A DNA stretch of 64,000 nucleotides, taken from Onychostoma macrolepis. Taxonomy: Eukaryota; Chordata; Actinopteri; Cypriniformes; Cyprinidae. Under the pieces are notes generated by a model, which saw only the letters and a program-made list of their open reading frames with translations, was not told the DNA's origin and did no database searches. The stretch is taken from NCBI RefSeq assembly GCF_012432095.1, contig NC_081173.1:24941247-25005246 (forward strand), given 5' to 3'. Positions 34,555-45,539 of the stretch are shown piece after piece; the stretch's first letter is position 1; each line of letters starts with the position of its first letter. The position numbers and the translations under genes were made by a program.

Positions 34555-35529
34555 TGTTCATTTCAGACATTAAGAACCAAATTTTGTCTACCAGCATCCG
34601 CATATTTTGTCTTTCTTCAATTACGTTCTGCTCTCAAAGCGTATGGAGTTCCTTGGGCATCTCCCATCTCCTCTCATCCTATGCAAGATTGGATTGCACC
34701 ATCTGTTGGTCGGCCGTCTGTTTCTTTAATATATAATAAGATTATTGATTGCATTACAAAACCTCTTGCTATTAAAACTATTTGGAATGGGGAATTATCT
34801 GACCTTAATTTGTCTGTCGACTGGGAGAGAGTGTGGTCTAATCTCAGTTTAACATCTAAAAATCTGGCTCATCGTCTTATTCACTTCAAAGTCATTCATA
34901 GAGCATACATAACTCCATACAAAAGATTTAAAATGAAACTACAACCGAATCTCAACTGCCATATATGTAATACTACATCGTCAGGTACTTTTCTGCATAT
35001 GTTTTGGGAATGTCCTGTCGTCATCAGTCTATGGACACATGTAAACCTGGTTCTATCATCCTTACTGCATATTGATTGGTCTGTTAATCCAAGTTTGTGT
35101 CTTCTTAATGATGATTCTGGCCTCTGTATAACTTCAATGCAAAAGAGAATGTTGTTTGCTGGTTTTACAGCTGCAAAGAAGACAATAATACAAAACTGGT
35201 TTACACCGCACATGTGTGGAAAAACATATTGGATCCGTAGCCTCCTGCAAATAGTGACTTGTGAATGTACAACAGCACGAATCAATGGGGCCAAGCCTTC
35301 TACCATTGATGCTTGGCAGTGCTTTCTCTTTGATATACGTGACTGTATAAAGGAGTGACTTTTATGTTTTTCTTGTCCTTCCCTCTCTCCCTCCCTTTGA
35401 CTGGACTTTGAGATATTGAGTATGTGTCTGTTGTTGTTGTTTTTATTATTATTTTGTATTTTTTATTTATTTTTAATTTTTTTTGGATGTTATGTATGAA
35501 AAATAAAAAATGTTGATAACAAAAAAAAA
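34555..35529 (+). mobile_element. 5'-truncated L1-type LINE with 16-bp TSD
   Basis: Exact target duplications AATAAAGCATTTATTA lie at 34539-34554 and 35530-35545. The 975-bp insert ends AAAATGTTGATAAC followed by an A-run. It contains the last 260 or so codons of an ORF2 and a 3' UTR of about 150 bases. TSD length, poly-A end and 5' truncation all fit target-primed reverse transcription. Confidence 0.9.
34558..35358 (+). CDS. C-terminal part of L1-type ORF2 protein (truncated, uninterrupted)
   Basis: One open frame covers the whole insert to a stop at 35356-35358. The peptide has the L1-type C-terminal features: AHRLIHFKVIHRAYITPYKR, then the Cys-rich segment CHICNTTSSGTFLHMFWECP (C-x2-C ... 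H-x4-C) in which GTFLHMFWECP is diagnostic of fish L1/Tx1 ORF2. The terminal block includes QKRMLFAGFTAAKKTIIQNW. Endonuclease and catalytic reverse-transcriptase domains are missing because of the 5' truncation. There is no stop or frameshift in about 265 codons, which suggests a fairly recent insertion. No promoter or authentic start exists, so a protein product is unlikely. Confidence 0.85.
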   Translation, partial: SFQTLRTKFCLPASAYFVFLQLRSALKAYGVPWASPISSHPMQDWIAPSVGRPSVSLIYNKIIDCITKPLAIKTIWNGELSDLNLSVDWERVWSNLSLTSKNLAHRLIHFKVIHRAYITPYKRFKMKLQPNLNCHICNTTSSGTFLHMFWECPVVISLWTHVNLVLSSLLHIDWSVNPSLCLLNDDSGLCITSMQKRMLFAGFTAAKKTIIQNWFTPHMCGKTYWIRSLLQIVTCECTTARINGAKPSTIDAWQCFLFDIRDCIKE

Positions 35530-35899
35530 AATAAAGCATTTATTAACACACTGAGAAACTATTATAATAAGATTTATAAATGTATATTTAAATAGTTTAT
35601 TAATCATTTACTTACACTTTCTAAATGATCTTATGAATCACTGAGAACTAAATAACTGGTTTGTAAATAACAATAAATTTAGAAATGATAAACTGATCGT
35701 TAATAAAGTATGAAAATACAATTATTACACATTATAGATATGCTCAAGAACACGGCATTTATAGCTGTATTTATAAACTGCTTACTAATGCCTATTGATG
35801 TTGGCACAATGCTTTATAAAGGATGAATTGACTATTTACTAATGCTTAATTAATGATTCATAGCGTGCAGTTATTTTAAGTGTTACCAAAAATATACAT

Positions 35900-36315
35900 A
35901 ATTTTTTCTTACCCAGATTTCTTTGGACTTGTTTTATGCATAAACACCTCATTTTGATACATTTTACAGAAAACAAGACTTAATATCTCAAGTCATTTTG
36001 AATCGCATGTTAATGTATCCTGTTTTCGGAGAGTTTAGTTAGCAGTTTTGTTCATGTCAGGCTCCATTGCTGCATGTCGTCATACAAGTCTAATATTCAA
36101 ACATTTTGAAAATCATATTTACTGCATATATATTTTTCATTCAGTTTTTCAAATAAATTGTCATGCCAATAATAGCTGTAATTAAAAGTAGTATTAAATC
36201 AGAAATACAAACTGCATTTTCTCAGACTTTTGGACCCAACTGCATGTTTTTAATTTCAGCTGGTGCATAGAACAAACCCCCCCCACGGACTGTTGTCGCA
36301 GAGCAGGAGCACGTC
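35900..36315. other. Intergenic stretch, nothing recognised
   Basis: AT-rich sequence up to a C-run at 36282-36289. Confidence 0.35.
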
Positions 36316-36318
36316 ATA

Positions 36319-36432
36319 TCACACGTAGTCTTGAGGTCCCTGTGCAGAGCACCCGTCTGAGTTTGAGGGGGTGATGATGTTCCATTCAGAGATGCCTCGG
36401 TGACAACCAGCCGCCCGCACACTCTCCATATT
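36319..36432 (-). CDS. Weak candidate terminal exon of the unnamed minus-strand gene
   Basis: After a minus-strand CCGTGTCAG| acceptor-like site, 37 codons read NMESVRAAGCHRG... through SEWNIITPSNSDG to a TGA at 36319-36321. The reading phase (0) is what the exon at 43831-43946 would need. The block is clearly GC-richer than its flanks. The polypyrimidine tract is poor and another frame is also open across the block, so this may instead be a regulatory element or chance. Confidence 0.25.
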   Translation of the reverse strand, partial: NMESVRAAGCHRGISEWNIITPSNSDGCSAQGPQDYV

Positions 36433-36840
36433 CTGACACGGTGACTCACTCGCTTTCAACCACCACTGATTACAAAATGGCATCCTGCATTTTATGCCTC
36501 TGCTGTTTCTTTCTTAAGTTTGCTTGAAAATGTTTACAAACTTTTGTTAAATTATTCGAGCGATATTAGTTAGCTGAGCTGGTTAGAATTTGTTGTTTTA
36601 GTCTATAGCTTTTGCATGAATAATTAAAGCAAACAAGGCATTCCTATTTATGTTTTCATTCCATTTTTAATAGACGCTCCTGGTTTTATTGTAAATGTTT
36701 CATCAGTGCACATTATTCCAGAGAAAAGTGTTTGTCTACATAATATTTCATCAAAATACAATGCAATGACTTGCTCTGCCTCTGAAACAACTTTAATTTT
36801 CATGTAAAGCTAATAAATATTAACCAGTACCAAACTAGCC
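36433..36840. other. AT-rich stretch, nothing recognised
   Basis: No feature recognised. Confidence 0.35.
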
Positions 36841-36845
36841 ATTAA

Positions 36846-37463
36846 AGGGACATTCTACTTAAAATTGAAAATTCAGTCATCGTTTACTCATCTTCATGAC
36901 GTTCTAAACCTGCAGGACTTTTTTTTTTTTTTTTTTTCCAGAAACACAAAAGAAAATATTTTAAAGAATGTTGGTAACCAAATGGTTTTGGTTCCCATTG
37001 ACGTCCATTACGGAAGTCAATGGGAACTGAAACCATTTGTTTACAACATTCTTTGAAATATATATTTTTTAAAATACCTCTATTGAACACCAAAAATACA
37101 CATATTTTGAAGAAAGCCATTTACCAAACGGTTTCAGATCCCATTGACTTACATAGTACCACCCCCACCCCCCATACAATGAAAGTCAATCAGCATTGAA
37201 ACTGTTTGGTTACCCACATATCTTATATGACTTCCTTTCCTCTGTGGAACCCAAAAATATATATTTTGAAGAATGCTGGTAACCAAATGGTTTTGGTTCC
37301 CATTGACTTCCATTCTATTTTTGTCCATACTATAAAAGTCAAAGGGATCATTTGATTACCAACGTTCTTCAAAATATCTTCTTTTGTGTTCCACAGAAAA
37401 AGAAAGTCAGCCAAGTTTGAGAGGGAAGTAAATTCTTAAAGAATTTTCATTTTGGGTGTCCCT
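36846..37463. mobile_element. T2-like TTAA MITE with repeated internal inverted units
   Basis: The left terminus AGGGACATTCTACTTAAAAT follows TTAA (36842-36845). The right end TTTCATTTTGGGTGTCCCT is followed by TCAA (decayed TTAA). Internally GAATGTTGGTAACCAAATGG and TTCCCATTGAC recur with inversions about four times (near 36967, 37040, 37273 and 37345). This suggests internal duplication or nested copies of the same class. Confidence 0.75.
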
Positions 37464-37469
37464 TCAAAT

Positions 37470-38125
37470 AACTGTTACTACCTTTGTTCATGCTTAACAT
37501 CCTATTTTCAGAAAAGATCTAACAATAAACCGAATCTGCTGAATAAGCATGTATAATCAAAATGGTAAAATGGTCATTTTAAACATTGTTGCTGTAACCA
37601 TTTCATAAAAAACAGCTAAAATGCAGTATGTCATGTTAATGATGGTAAAATCACTGTAATACACAACCGCCTGTCACATCAACATATGGATATCTGTAAT
37701 TGCATGTAATTCTAGCTATAGTTTGTCAACATTCAATGAATGAGGCGTGTTGCATCATCCCTGGAGTGATGCGAGAGACGTGTGTGCCGCCGCTTTCGTG
37801 ACATGCAGTCTGATCCTAAGTGCATTCTGGAGTCTGAACAGACGTCCTTTGGGAGCAATCGTGTTTCAGCCGCACCACATCAAAAATAATAAGCTATTTG
37901 CATACCCTAGCTAGCACTTCATCCAGTGCAGATAGAAATCAGTGTCATCTTACACTCCGTTGAAGCCTTCGAATGCTCACTGAACATATTATTGTATGTC
38001 AGCTTTGGACCTCCTTTACATTCACTCTCTAATTAGTGGCTATTTCAAGATAAACAAATAGCTGTTAGCATAAGACGCTAGCAGGGCTACATTTTGTAAC
38101 ACTGCTGTTTATCCTGTGTAGTTCA
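37470..38125. other. Intergenic stretch, nothing recognised
   Basis: Positions 37740-37880 are slightly GC-richer (GCGAGAGACGTGTGTGCC), with no exon evidence. Confidence 0.35.
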
Positions 38126-38137
38126 TACATGTTAAAA

Positions 38138-38331
38138 CAGGGGTGTCAAACTCAGTTCCTGGAGGGCCGCAGCCCTGCAGAGTTTAGTTCCAACCCCGCT
38201 CCAACACACAAACTATCTAGTTTTCAATTGAGCCTGAAGAACTTGATTAGCTGGATCAGGTGTGTTTAATTAGGGTTGGAGCTAAACTCTGCAGGGCTGT
38301 GGCCCTCCAGGAACTGAGTTTGACACCCCTG
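38138..38331. mobile_element. hAT-type MITE (CAGGGGTGTCAAACTCAGTT termini)
   Basis: 194 bp and nearly perfectly palindromic: CAGGGGTGTCAAACTCAG at the left, CTGAGTTTGACACCCCTG at the right. The flanks TGTTAAAA (38130-38137) and TTTTAAAA (38332-38339) match at 7 of 8. This is a very common fish hAT MITE class. Confidence 0.9.
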
Positions 38332-38339
38332 TTTTAAAA

Positions 38340-38750
38340 CATCTATTAACTACAAGGTGCTGAAACTGATATAATTCCCATTTACAATTCCCAAATCACT
38401 GAAATACATATTTATGCATGCAAGACTTCATTCTAGTCCCCCCTTCAGTGACCCTAAATTGAAGAAACTCTGGTGCACAAAGTAACTAATTTGTACTGGA
38501 AAACAGGACAAGCCCTCTAAACACAACAGAAACACATTTAAATCCCCAAAATACCAGAACATTGAAAACTAACAAGTCTTCTTTGTTTCTAAACCTTCTC
38601 CAAAATTACATAAAATAACACTTTATTTCAACATTTACTCTCCCAATCCACTCCCATGCTGGGAAATAGAAATGCTTTGCCCAGTTCCTGCTAACAGTCA
38701 AAAAAGTATTCATTCAAGAAATGTTGCGAATATAAGCTACAAAATTAAAC
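38340..38750. other. Intergenic stretch, nothing recognised
   Basis: AT-rich; no feature recognised. Confidence 0.35.
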
Positions 38751-38756
38751 AAGTAG

Positions 38757-38915
38757 AAGACATAAGAGAAGATATTTTGAAGAATGTTGGTAATCAAACA
38801 GTTTCGGGTCCCATTGACTTCCATTGTATTTTTGTTTTTTTTTGTCCAAACAAAATCAATGGGAACCAAAACTGTTCGGTTACCAACATTCTTCAAAATA
38901 TCTTCTCTTCTATTC
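38757..38915. mobile_element. Core palindrome of a T2-like TTAA MITE
   Basis: GAAGATATTTTGAAGAATGT and its complement ACATTCTTCAAAATATCTTC bracket mirrored CCCATTGACTTCCATTG and CAATGGGAACC segments. This is the internal hairpin of the class at 36846, without its termini. Confidence 0.65.
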
Positions 38916-39230
38916 AAAAAAAGTTAAAATATCTTCTGCAGAGAAAAGTAAATCAAATACGTTTTTAAACAAAATCAAGGTTTTGAATTATCTATCCCCT
39001 TTAACCAGGGTTTACAATGACCTTAACTAATAGGCCTAATAGTTATCACACAATACCAGCAGAAGCAAGTCTGCTCTACCACACTGGATGCAAAGGGAAT
39101 TTTGAGCTATTAATATCTTGGAGGGAGTTCAGAGCAAGACGACATCTGCCCGTCTCACTATTAGGAACAATGAGCCACTTGTACAGCGACCAGAAGACCT
39201 GAGTTCATCTTCCTCAAATCACATGGATCA

Positions 39231-39231
39231 A

Positions 39232-39288
<57 letters not shown>
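39231..39288. repeat. (ATCT)n microsatellite
   Basis: About 14 tetranucleotide units. Confidence 0.95.
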
Positions 39289-39700
39289 ATACTTTCACTT
39301 TATTTGACTTGATTTCATCCTTTTTTTGTTCTTCATTTCACTCTATCACTTTCTTTTTGATCTTTTCTTACTTTAAAATCTTCCTTTAGAATCCCTCTTT
39401 CTTTTAAACTTTTTTCAGTGTCACTTTTTATTCCTTCACATTTTCTTTCGATCATTCTCACATTTTTCTTTCCCCTCGCTTTCTTCATTCTTTCCTTCTT
39501 AAACTGCCAAAAATATATTTAAAAAGGAGCAAGAAACAGTTGCCGAAAAACCTCAAGCAAATCTGAAAATGTTTTTCCCTATCAAATCAGAATCAATTAT
39601 ATCTGAACCATTTATCATTCTGTTATCAGCATTGAAACCATGTCAGTTTTCATATGCAGACTATTTTTAAAACTCTATTTTGAAATGGTTAATCAGCGCT
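39289..39700. other. T/C-rich intergenic stretch
   Basis: Pyrimidine-rich strand (CTTTCTTT-type) to about 39500, then AT-rich. No gene. Confidence 0.4.
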
Positions 39701-39729
39701 GATAACACAATCTGTAGTCAAGTGTTTAA

Positions 39730-39970
39730 CTGTCCGGCGGGCTCTGCAGAGCAGATTTATGTAATGTGGATATGATGTGATGTGTAATGGTTTTAAGTGG
39801 TCAAGGGCGGGGGAAGCCCAGTCTCTCATCACTGCACTCACTTCTTTGTTTACACACCACCATATGATGTTACATAACAGAGGATGTTGCCACGGCAACT
39901 GCCTGACTCCCATGCCCCGCCCCTCCTTCTCCCGCTTCAAATGTCCCTCCGCCCCACGCCACATTCAAAC
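39730..39970. promoter_or_regulatory. Putative enhancer: X-box, GC-box and FOX-like motifs
   Basis: A GC-richer island contains GTTGCCACGGCAAC (complete palindromic RFX X-box, 39886-39899), TTGTTTACACA (FOX-like, near 39847), GTTACATAAC (bZIP/PAR-like, near 39870) and CCCCGCCCC (GC-box, near 39914). No open frame with splice sites. The sites are seen directly; enhancer function is inferred from clustering. Confidence 0.45.
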
Positions 39971-40103
39971 AAAAGGGTCGACACTCAATTGCCCTGCATC
40001 TAAGACATCTAAGCTCAATTTCAGGCTCTAGATATTGGTGATCCGTACTTCTAGAATGTGTTTTTCTTACATGATGGTAGAGTGATTGAACACCGTGATA
40101 TTG

Positions 40104-40345
40104 TACACTGTAAAAAATATTTTTTCAAAGTTCTCAATGATTATTGGAGTACATTTTATAAGAGAACACCATTTCAGTTTTTCTCCTTGAAAACTGATTT
40201 TAAATCAGTGTGTTACTTGCCATTTCTTTGAAACTTTTTGGTTAAATTTACTAACAATTTTATAAGTGAAAACTGTTTGTACACCTTTTTTTTTTTCTTT
40301 TTTTTTTCTCAATGTAACATTCATGCTACCATAGTATTTACACCA
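40104..40345. mobile_element. Interspersed repeat, ACTGTAAAA family (copy 4)
   Basis: CACTGTAAAAAATATTTTTTC, then GGAGTACATTTTATAAGAGA and CAGTGTGTTACTTGCCATTT. The same order of landmarks occurs in copies at 25500 and 46940. Confidence 0.55.
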
Positions 40346-40349
40346 ATGT

Positions 40350-41955
40350 ACTTCAAAGAAAACCATGCTATTTACTTATTTTGTATTAATATTATTTATA
40401 TTATTAAGAATTGTTTTTTAATTTATAATATTTATTTATGCAACATGCACTACTTGATTATTATTTTATTTTAAATACTTAAAATTTTCAAATGCGGTTG
40501 CACATTTAAAAAATGCTGATTTCTGTATTACTATAATATGGTACTGTTAAAAAACATGGCAATACTATGGTAGACTGTCTAAAATAAATATAATACTGTG
40601 ATACTTTATTTGTACGGAATGTAAATTCAAAAACAAATCACAAACTGGCTTCTTTTCTCTTAAGTTATTTATTGCAAAAGAAAGGTCAAAATGAATAAAG
40701 GCCCTCTATTGGCAACCAAGACCACAATATTGCCTTTATATTCCTGCTGTTAAAATCTGCTTACATTTCAGTGCCGTGAAATTTATTCATGCAAACGTGC
40801 CTGTGGGATCAACAAACAACACTTCTGTATTTTGGAAAACCTTGGAGTATCCCGAACAGTCCTAATGAGAAAAGCATGGCTGTTCTCGGTACACACACAA
40901 GTGATATCAATAGCAACATTGTGAATCTTTTTATGAGCTCGTGGCTGTGTGATCCTCGTTTTATTACTGCACCAAGGTCATTTACTTTCCAGTTCCCTTC
41001 ACTTTTCTGTCTCGTCATCTCTGGGGTCCTTCCTCATCTGTCTTCGCTCTGTGATCTGACCTAAAGCAACAGTGCTAAGTGCTTTCTCAGACAGCAGTAT
41101 TTCCTCCGTACTTCATTCATCTGGCATTTGACCTCTGTTCCCAGCCATCTGCTAGACTGTTGCATTACGTGTGATTTCGCTCCGGACATCAGTGCAGGTG
41201 TTCCTAATGCATGCTGCTTCCCGTATGGACTCAGTCAATTAAATTCCATTTAATCTGCCTCTCGTGATTTACTCTTTACTTTTTTTTTTTTTTTTTTTTT
41301 AAATGGTCTTGATTCCTCTCGCTTCACCTTTACGGAAATCGTTCCGTGGTTTTTCATGTCTTTTGAGTGGACTTGTTTTATAGTGTGTTTGCAGAGGAAG
41401 CCCACAGGTGGCTCTGCCGATATGATTCAGGCAATGACTCATGGCCCGCTGGTATGAGATGTTTGCAGTTCACAAGTGTTCAGGTTGGAGATATATAAAA
41501 TATAGGCCTAAGTATATGTCCTGTATGTTTGTGAGGAGAGAGTATTTAAAATGTACTCACATCTGGCTTTAAAATAAAGGAATTAAAAACACTAGTATTT
41601 TAACTAATATGTCTGAAATCATAAAATGATGAAAAACACATTCTGTCTTCATAAAGGAGCTCAAATCCCACCGGTGCCCCTCTGTCACTAAACTTATCAA
41701 CTAGCACAGTTCTGTCACTGCTTCCAATATGAAATGGGTAAAATATTTCAGTACAAGCATTTCAGTCAAATACAATTTGTGCAATATATCAAACCTTTAA
41801 CCAGCAAGGAAAAAAAATCAACCCACAGAAGCAGTTTCAAAGTAGCTCAATTCCACGGGAAAACCACGGACTTGGCAACCCAGAGTGGCGCTATAAGTGA
41901 CTTCATGATCTCCAAATCAGATGAATGTGACTGTGGCTGCATTTTATTATGGTAG
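40350..41955. other. Intergenic or intronic stretch, nothing firm
   Basis: Positions 40800-41260 are moderately GC-rich without splice-bounded frames. A T-run lies at 41280-41300. No repeat terminus recognised. Confidence 0.3.
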
Positions 41956-41961
41956 CTCATT

Positions 41962-42040
41962 TATATCATATTACATTTATATTTTTCTATTTAGCAGACA
42001 CCTTTACCCAAAGAGTCTTACAAATGAGGAATATTCTACA
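41962..42040 (-). mobile_element. SINE tail remnant
   Basis: TTACATTTATATTTTTCTATTTAGCAGACA then CCTTTACCCAAAGAGTC is a decayed reverse copy of the tail CTTTGGATAAAAGCGTCTGC used by the SINE at 48301. The tRNA part is not recognised. Confidence 0.55.
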
Positions 42041-42160
42041 AGTATGCCGCCATTGGTTCTTTCACCTATTGTAGCAATTTGGAAATTAAAGCTACAGTTC
42101 GTGGCGCTAAGGGATAATACTTTGATCGAGGTTAAAACGAACAAAACATACCCTCTGTAC

Positions 42161-42360
42161 CAGGGATCCTCAAATCTGGCCCACGAGATCCACTTTCCTG
42201 CAGAGTTTAGCTCTAACCCTAATCAAACACACCTGAGCATGCTAATCAGAGTCTTCAAGATCATTAGAAAATCACAGGTAGGTGAGTTTGATCAGCGTTG
42301 GAGCTAAAGTTCTAAATCTGCAGCAGATTGGGCCTTCAGGGAAAGATTTGAGGAATCCTG
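42161..42360. mobile_element. hAT-type MITE (CAGGGATCCTCAAATCTGGC termini)
   Basis: 200 bp. The left terminus CAGGGATCCTCAAATCTGGC pairs with the right complement AAGATTTGAGGAATCCTG. The flanks CTCTGTAC (42153-42160) and CTCTATAC (42361-42368) match at 7 of 8. The core shares CTGCAGAGTTTAG and CACACCTGA with the class at 38138. Confidence 0.85.
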
Positions 42361-42364
42361 CTCT

Positions 42365-43825
42365 ATACTAAACCTAACAGATAAATGGAATATAGATAAA
42401 AAGGGGAGGAGGGGGGAGAGGGGGGTTAGATCAAAGAACAATGTCCAAAATACTTCAATAATTAATTTTCTGCCCATTAAGGCCTAATCATTATAAGGTA
42501 ATAAAAGTTGTTCTAAAGTTGAAAGTGGAAGTGGAAGAACAATTTAATATGATTTAAAGTTTAAACATAAAATGGACTAAATCTGTTGTCACTGTTGAAG
42601 TACTTAGGATCTGCGTTCCTACGGATACTAATGGAAATGTCCATCCAGCATGGCAGACTGAAAAATCTTTAGCCTAAATGTCCTGGCAAAAAAATCTCAC
42701 CAAATGAAGAAAAGAAAATGATATTCCTTTCCTGTGTGACTAGAATGGCATTAGAAGAAAACTTATTTAAGTAAAAAAATAAATGAATTGAGAATGTGTT
42801 TTATTTGCAGCCAATGAAGAATTAAAGTGTTACTTTATGGTTCCAAATCATGGCCATGACTTTTTCATAAGTCCATTTTAAGACAATTCAGATACAACAT
42901 TTAAACAATGTTGTCCTTATCAAATACAGAACACCGTCAAATTTTCCAGAAGAACCAGCAGGAAGATTGCTGGTCGAGGTGATGTCTCAACGGAACATGC
43001 TAAATAAAGACCTGTACAGATAACTCAGAGAGTGAGGAAAATATCAGCCTGAGCTTTTCCAGTCACTCCCAAATGAATATAAATCAAATCACTCCACATT
43101 TCAGTTTGATTCAGGTTTGTGGCTTGCAAAATTCCAGCCACAATCAAATGAATTGTTCCAAAACAAGTTGAACTCTGTGGACAGCATCTGTGGCCTCACA
43201 GCACAGAGCCTGGTGCGACCGCACCAGTTGCACCGCCCCCAAAGGACGGCCCTGATTAAGACATTGGACTAACACATTCTTGCGGGTTTAAAAAAAAAAA
43301 AGAAGTGTTAAGCTCATATATTTTCTAAAATGATGTTAAATGCGTTACGCTATGTCTATTTGAACATTTATTCCAGTGAAATGTCTTGCCCTAAGGTAAA
43401 CTTCCACTGCAATTGCATTACTGTAAATGAGATTGTCGTTTGTTTTGCAAACTGAAGAAGGAGTTGGATTGACTGTGGTAACTGGCAGCATGCCTTTGAT
43501 GCTGATGATAAAACCCACAGCATGTCTTTAAACGTAATCCAAGTCTCTCTTAAGCAAAACGTCCTTAATACTGCTTCAATTCAAAGCAACCCATAAAGCA
43601 ATCACTTTAGCTATTATTAATTTTATTCTCTTAAATCATCCGAACAGATCTGGATTCGTGCCGAAACCCTGGCAACAGAATATTACCCATCCTCAGCTTT
43701 AGTGGGTGAATCCTGTTGCTCGGGGGAGACTTCTGCTGGATCATACATCAGCTGATTTATGGTCCACACACCATGTCTAATAATCCTCCTCTAGCTCCTC
43801 AGCTCAAGGGACCAGAGCGCTGCCA
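42365..43825. other. Inferred intron of the unnamed gene, nothing else recognised
   Basis: Ordinary AT-rich sequence with a purine-rich block (GGGGAGGAGGGGGGAGAGGG, 42401-42420). No repeat terminus found. Confidence 0.3.
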
Positions 43826-43830
43826 CATAC

Positions 43831-43946
43831 CTGCAGAAAGGGCATCATCTCTGGGTAACGGTCTGTGAAACGCCCCCACTGGAAGCACAACACCAATCGA
43901 TAAGGGTGCTTGACCACTGAGCAGGAAAGTTCTGGAGTCTCAAAAG
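43831..43946 (-). CDS. Internal exon of an unrecognised minus-strand gene
   Basis: The 116-bp exon has a good acceptor (TCTCCTTTTAG| at 43947) and a consensus donor (CTGCAG|GTATGTGG). It enters with two bases of a split codon and leaves in phase 0. The 38 complete codons read FETPELSCSVVKHPYRL then VLCFQWGRFTDRYPEMMPFL and Q, with varied amino-acid use and no stops. Entry phase matches the exit phase of the exon at 49601-49836, giving Ala at the junction. The block is less AT-rich than its neighbours. I do not recognise the family: the aromatic- and Pro-rich PYRLVLCFQWGRF string suggests a folded domain but none can be named. The order on the chromosome places this gene between tmem170b and hivep1. 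Confidence 0.55.
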
Positions 43947-43949
43947 CTA

Positions 43950-45140
43950 AAAGGAGATAGAAGAAAGGAAATTACATATTACTTATTACTCGCATTACAT
44001 GTATATTCATGCTTTTCAGATTTGTCCCTAACCTGCCCTCATCTGCCTAGAAATGTGCAATTCAAAGCTCTGGATTCTTTATATCATATCCAAATATCCT
44101 GAAAGCATCGCCATTAGATAATAGTGAAATCTGGGTCAGTGTTGTTTAAAATATGTTTATATATTTGTGTAAAGTGTTATGCTCACATATTCTTTGTATC
44201 TTAACTGTGTACTACAAATCAAAGTCAAAAAGAAGCATGTTACATCTCGTAAACTGATATCTTGATTTCTTGATAAAACTTTCATCTCGTCATGATAAGA
44301 AAGAGAAACGAGAAAAGAGAAAGTCATCAGATAATCACAAAATTGAAACTCCAAAACAGAAACCATCTCAGACTTTCATAAAATTGAAACTATGATTATT
44401 TGGTTTTGATCTAAAGTGAACAAGTTTTTCTGTGGAGCACAAAGAATCTTCTCCATGTATAACATTTTTAAAAGGACCACGACTCTTCAAAAATAGCACA
44501 TATCATACAATTTTATTTTAAAAGCAGTCCATATGAATTGTGTGCTACTTTTTGAGTCATGTGAATGTTTTGTGTGAGAAAGAAAACCAAATATAAGTTG
44601 CTGCTCACTCATAATATTATTTTTTCGCTCTGAGATTCAACTGTAGATGTTCGGAAAAGTTATGAAGATTGCCTTTGTTCAGTAAAAATAAAAATAACAG
44701 CATTTACGTTGGAAACCAAATAAGAGCGAGTGAATTATGACAGAACTGTCTTGACTCACTTTTTTTCTTTTTTTTAATCTCCAGTCTGTGCTCTGGCGCC
44801 TCCTGTGGGCTGTAGGCAGAAAACGTTTGTTTTTATCCCACAAACATGAAGGGTGCTTGTGTAACGAGTCGCATGAGATTACAGCCCTGTTTTAGATACT
44901 TGCATCATGTACATTAACGGGCTCTAAGGTCTGTCTTTAAAGCAAAACAGTAAAATACATAGTGAATAGCTTGAGCTATTCTTGCTTTTCATCCAAAGCA
45001 CAAGGACAGTTCCTATTTACTCATTCCTTACAATACAATATTTATGCTAGCAGGTTTTGCATATTTATACTGTTTAAAATTTATATTTTTTATGTCAGCT
45101 TTATGCAACCGTTTAATTATTATTTTTATTAAATGAACTT
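43950..45140. other. Inferred intron, nothing recognised
   Basis: AT-rich; no repeat terminus or exon recognised. Confidence 0.3.
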
Positions 45141-45146
45141 ACTGCA

Positions 45147-45537
45147 CAGTGGTTCTCAAATGATAGGTCACCATTCCAAAATGGATCTTAGGTTTTTTTT
45201 TTTTTTTAAACACACTGCTAAGCACATATTGAAATGCAATTAACAATATAATTGTACAGAAAAAAAAAATTATATGCTTAAACGTTGCAGCATAAGGGGG
45301 AAAAAAAAGAAAAGAAAAAAAACCTACAAAAGCCTATTTGTTGTTGTTGAGTTCTCAGGCTGTGCATCCAATTCAACAGTATTTTGGTGCAAATGTATCA
45401 CAATTGCACATTTGTATCTTGCCAATGAATTATTGGCTACCATTGAAATTTAATACTTTAAGATAACAAATTTTGGCCACCATTTGATGCCCAATATAAG
45501 ATGTGCATCTTGAAGTAAAGCCAGTCGAGAACTACTG
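45147..45537. mobile_element. hAT-like MITE (CAGTGGTTCTCAA termini)
   Basis: The left end CAGTGGTTCTCAAATG pairs with the right complement CAGTCGAGAACTACTG. Internal TGATAGGTCACCATTCCAAAA and TTGGCCACCATTTGATGCCC mirror each other. 391 bp. The flanks do not give a clean 8-bp duplication. Confidence 0.65.
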
Positions 45538-45539
45538 AT

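Larger units (their letters stand above)
34000..35887. mobile_element. Palindromic hAT-like MITE split by a LINE insertion
   Basis: The outer arms are GGTAACACTTTATAATAACT then GCACGCTATGAATC (34000 onward) and the complement ending GTTATTTTAAGTGTTACC at 35887. The internal AGTAAATAGTCAGTTCATCC pairs with GGATGAATTGACTATTTACT. The flanks AAAAAATA and AAAAATAT are nearly an 8-bp duplication. A LINE fragment with its own 16-bp TSD sits inside (34555-35529), leaving about 0.9 kb of MITE sequence. Confidence 0.8.

Noticed and set aside
39231..39288. CRISPR-like or functional tandem array
   Set aside because: A simple ATCT microsatellite; no CRISPR array or other prokaryotic feature exists in this eukaryotic window.
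41921..42307. 128-codon plus-strand open frame
   Set aside because: Covers a SINE tail and the hAT MITE at 42161-42360; a translation of repeats.
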